From contig NZ_VLPL01000001.1 in assembly GCF_007558725.1 (NCBI RefSeq), forward strand, positions 311,984 through 375,983: a stretch of 64,000 bases of DNA, read 5' to 3'. How positions within the stretch are numbered: position 1 is the first letter of the stretch; each line of letters opens with the position of its first letter. The position numbers were made by a program, and so were the translations under genes. This document shows positions 63,255 through 64,000 of this stretch, piece by piece. Source of the stretch: Fluviicola chungangensis (GTDB taxonomy: Bacteria; Bacteroidota; Bacteroidia; Flavobacteriales_D; Crocinitomicaceae). The notes beneath the pieces were generated by a model, which did not search any database, had not been told where the DNA came from, and saw only the letters and a list, made by a program, of their open reading frames with translations.

Positions 63255-63458
63255 ATGATTATGAGGTTAAAACTATTTTGCTTCACACTATTCTTTATAA
63301 ACGGGTTACAATCCTGTTCTACTGAATCAGAAGCACCCGATCAAGCTGTTTCTTCGCTTTCCTCTCAGGACTATATCGCCGAAGAAGAAACAGACGGTCA
63401 AATGGCTTCGGCTGAGGATTTAAAAATGCAGTTCCACGGTTGTAAAGCACATCAATAG
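63255..63458 (+). CDS. Small lipoprotein
   Basis: A 67-residue protein with a lipoprotein signal: a hydrophobic core and a lipobox-like LQSC with Cys21. The mature part is only about 46 residues and strongly acidic (IAEEETDGQ). No family recognised. Start ATG 63255; an in-frame ATG lies 6 nt inside (63261). The perfect bidirectional terminator at 63530-63566 lies 72 nt downstream. Real but uncharacterised. Confidence 0.5.
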   Translation: MIMRLKLFCFTLFFINGLQSCSTESEAPDQAVSSLSSQDYIAEEETDGQMASAEDLKMQFHGCKAHQ

Positions 63459-63529
63459 AACCTTAACCAAATGCTTTTGCGAATCGCATGATCCGATGGA
63501 TACACGGTAAGTGAAAGTACAACGAATTG

Positions 63530-63566
63530 AAAAACGACGAATGATTCAAGCTATTCGTCGTTTTTT
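63530..63566. terminator. Bidirectional intrinsic terminator
   Basis: AAAACGACGAAT (63531-63542) and ATTCGTCGTTTT (63553-63564) form a perfect 12-bp stem with T-runs on both strands. It overlaps the stop codon of the minus-strand symporter gene and serves both convergent genes. Confidence 0.85.
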
Positions 63567-64000
63567 GTTAGGACAAGTTCTCCTTCACTTCGTGCGATAA
63601 CGGCAGATGCCAGGCAATTACCCAGCACATTGATAGAAGTTCGTGCCATATCCATCAATGCATCTACGCCGAAAATGATCGCTGTCTTTTCTACATGGGG
63701 TGCCAGTTTATCAAATTCGCCTACTGTAGAAGCCAAAATAACAAAAGAAGCTCCCCGCACTCCCGCAACACCTTTACTCGTAAGCATTAGCGTTACACAA
63801 ATTGCGATTTGTTCCCCGATTGTAAGCTCTACTCCTGCCATTTGCGCGATAAACACAGTTGCCATTGAAAGGTATAAAGTCGTTCCGTCCAGATTGAAGC
63901 TATACCCCGTTGGTAAGACAAATCCAACAATTTTCTTTGGAACACCGAACGCTTCCATATTTTCCAAAGCTTTAGGCAACGCAGACTCACTACTTGCCGT
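63551..64000 (-). CDS. Dicarboxylate/glutamate symporter (DctA/GltP type), partial
   Basis: The C-terminal 149 residues of a DAACS-family symporter; the gene continues beyond the window. At the edge the sequence reads TASSESALP, the serine-rich HP1 re-entrant loop of the family. YSFNLDGTTLYLS follows (NMDGT-like Na+-binding motif), then the HP2 region SKGVAGVRGASFVILASTV and the TM8 motif GVDALMDMARTSINVLGN. These residues bind substrate and cation. The TTG at 63979 is not a true start. Substrate: glutamate, aspartate or C4-dicarboxylates. Confidence 0.9.
   Translation of the reverse strand, partial: TASSESALPKALENMEAFGVPKKIVGFVLPTGYSFNLDGTTLYLSMATVFIAQMAGVELTIGEQIAICVTLMLTSKGVAGVRGASFVILASTVGEFDKLAPHVEKTAIIFGVDALMDMARTSINVLGNCLASAVIARSEGELVLTKNDE

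Noticed and set aside
63551-63979. Start of the symporter gene at the TTG at 63979
   Set aside because: The frame stays open upstream and encodes the conserved TASSESA part of the HP1 loop, so the true start is outside the window.

Overview
The window comes from a Bacteroidota chromosome, most likely Flavobacteriales and perhaps close to Crocinitomicaceae/Fluviicola (the family placement is inference). Evidence: Bacteroidota -7 promoter boxes (TAnnTTTG) before many genes, few Shine-Dalgarno sites, type IX secretion cargo with type A and type B (gliding-motility) C-terminal domains, a DUF3276/PUR-alpha-like protein, the order parA-parB-DUF5683-dapB-lepB-WbqC, and the cluster serC-serA-DUF1015. 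Base composition looks even. I see no rRNA, tRNA, CRISPR array, prophage or complete insertion sequence. The window is mainly core chromosome with a few accessory islands.

Layout. 1-8.7 kb: LuxC-type acyl-CoA reductase divergent from a dicluster ferredoxin, then a PUR-domain protein and the chromosome-partition/dapB/signal-peptidase operon. 8.7-17.7 kb: an orphan promoter plus hairpin (candidate small RNA), a secreted protein, ilvE, a DUF3298-like protein, recQ, a LexA-like self-cleaving repressor convergent with recQ, YihY/BrkB and an ABC ATPase. 18-25.8 kb: rlmI-MATE-fmt, HU, a TonB-type outer-membrane barrel, trmH, and bTHX with a histone-H1-like tail. 25.9-30.5 kb: serine biosynthesis operon (serC, serA, DUF1015, YggS, DUF1684). 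30.5-42.5 kb: T9SS hydrolase, dipeptidyl peptidase III lipoprotein, two GNATs, ACP phosphodiesterase, MltF-type transglycosylase, miaA, a two-gene ABC system with a degenerate ATPase, and a TlpA-like thioredoxin protein. 42.7-45.3 kb: large T9SS type B adhesin-like protein.

45.4-50.7 kb (minus strand) is the most unusual part: five tightly packed genes encode a ribulose-phosphate-3-epimerase-like domain fused to a CBS pair, a DAHP synthase, a KdsC-like HAD phosphatase, a saccharopine/alanine-dehydrogenase-like oxidoreductase and a UMF1-type exporter. The first three enzymes resemble the KDO pathway in form (CBS-containing isomerase, PEP-dependent synthase, KdsC phosphatase) but use different families at two steps. 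51-54.8 kb: DUF393, elbB, a membrane-anchored MutS-family ATPase and an esterase. 55-59.2 kb: pckA, then a complete subclass B1 metallo-beta-lactamase followed within 5 nt by a Crp/Fnr regulator and an AhpD-like protein. 59.4-64 kb: ECF-type sigma factor, uvrA, a tiny lipoprotein and the C-terminal part of a dicarboxylate/glutamate symporter that runs off the window.

Non-coding structure: a hairpin element occurs twice (about 17.8 kb and 51.3 kb), each time in the presumed leader of a gene in the same orientation, with one compensatory base-pair change. A MITE-like inverted-repeat element lies at 34.1 kb, and about 15 TAnnTTTG promoter boxes sit unusually close to start codons.
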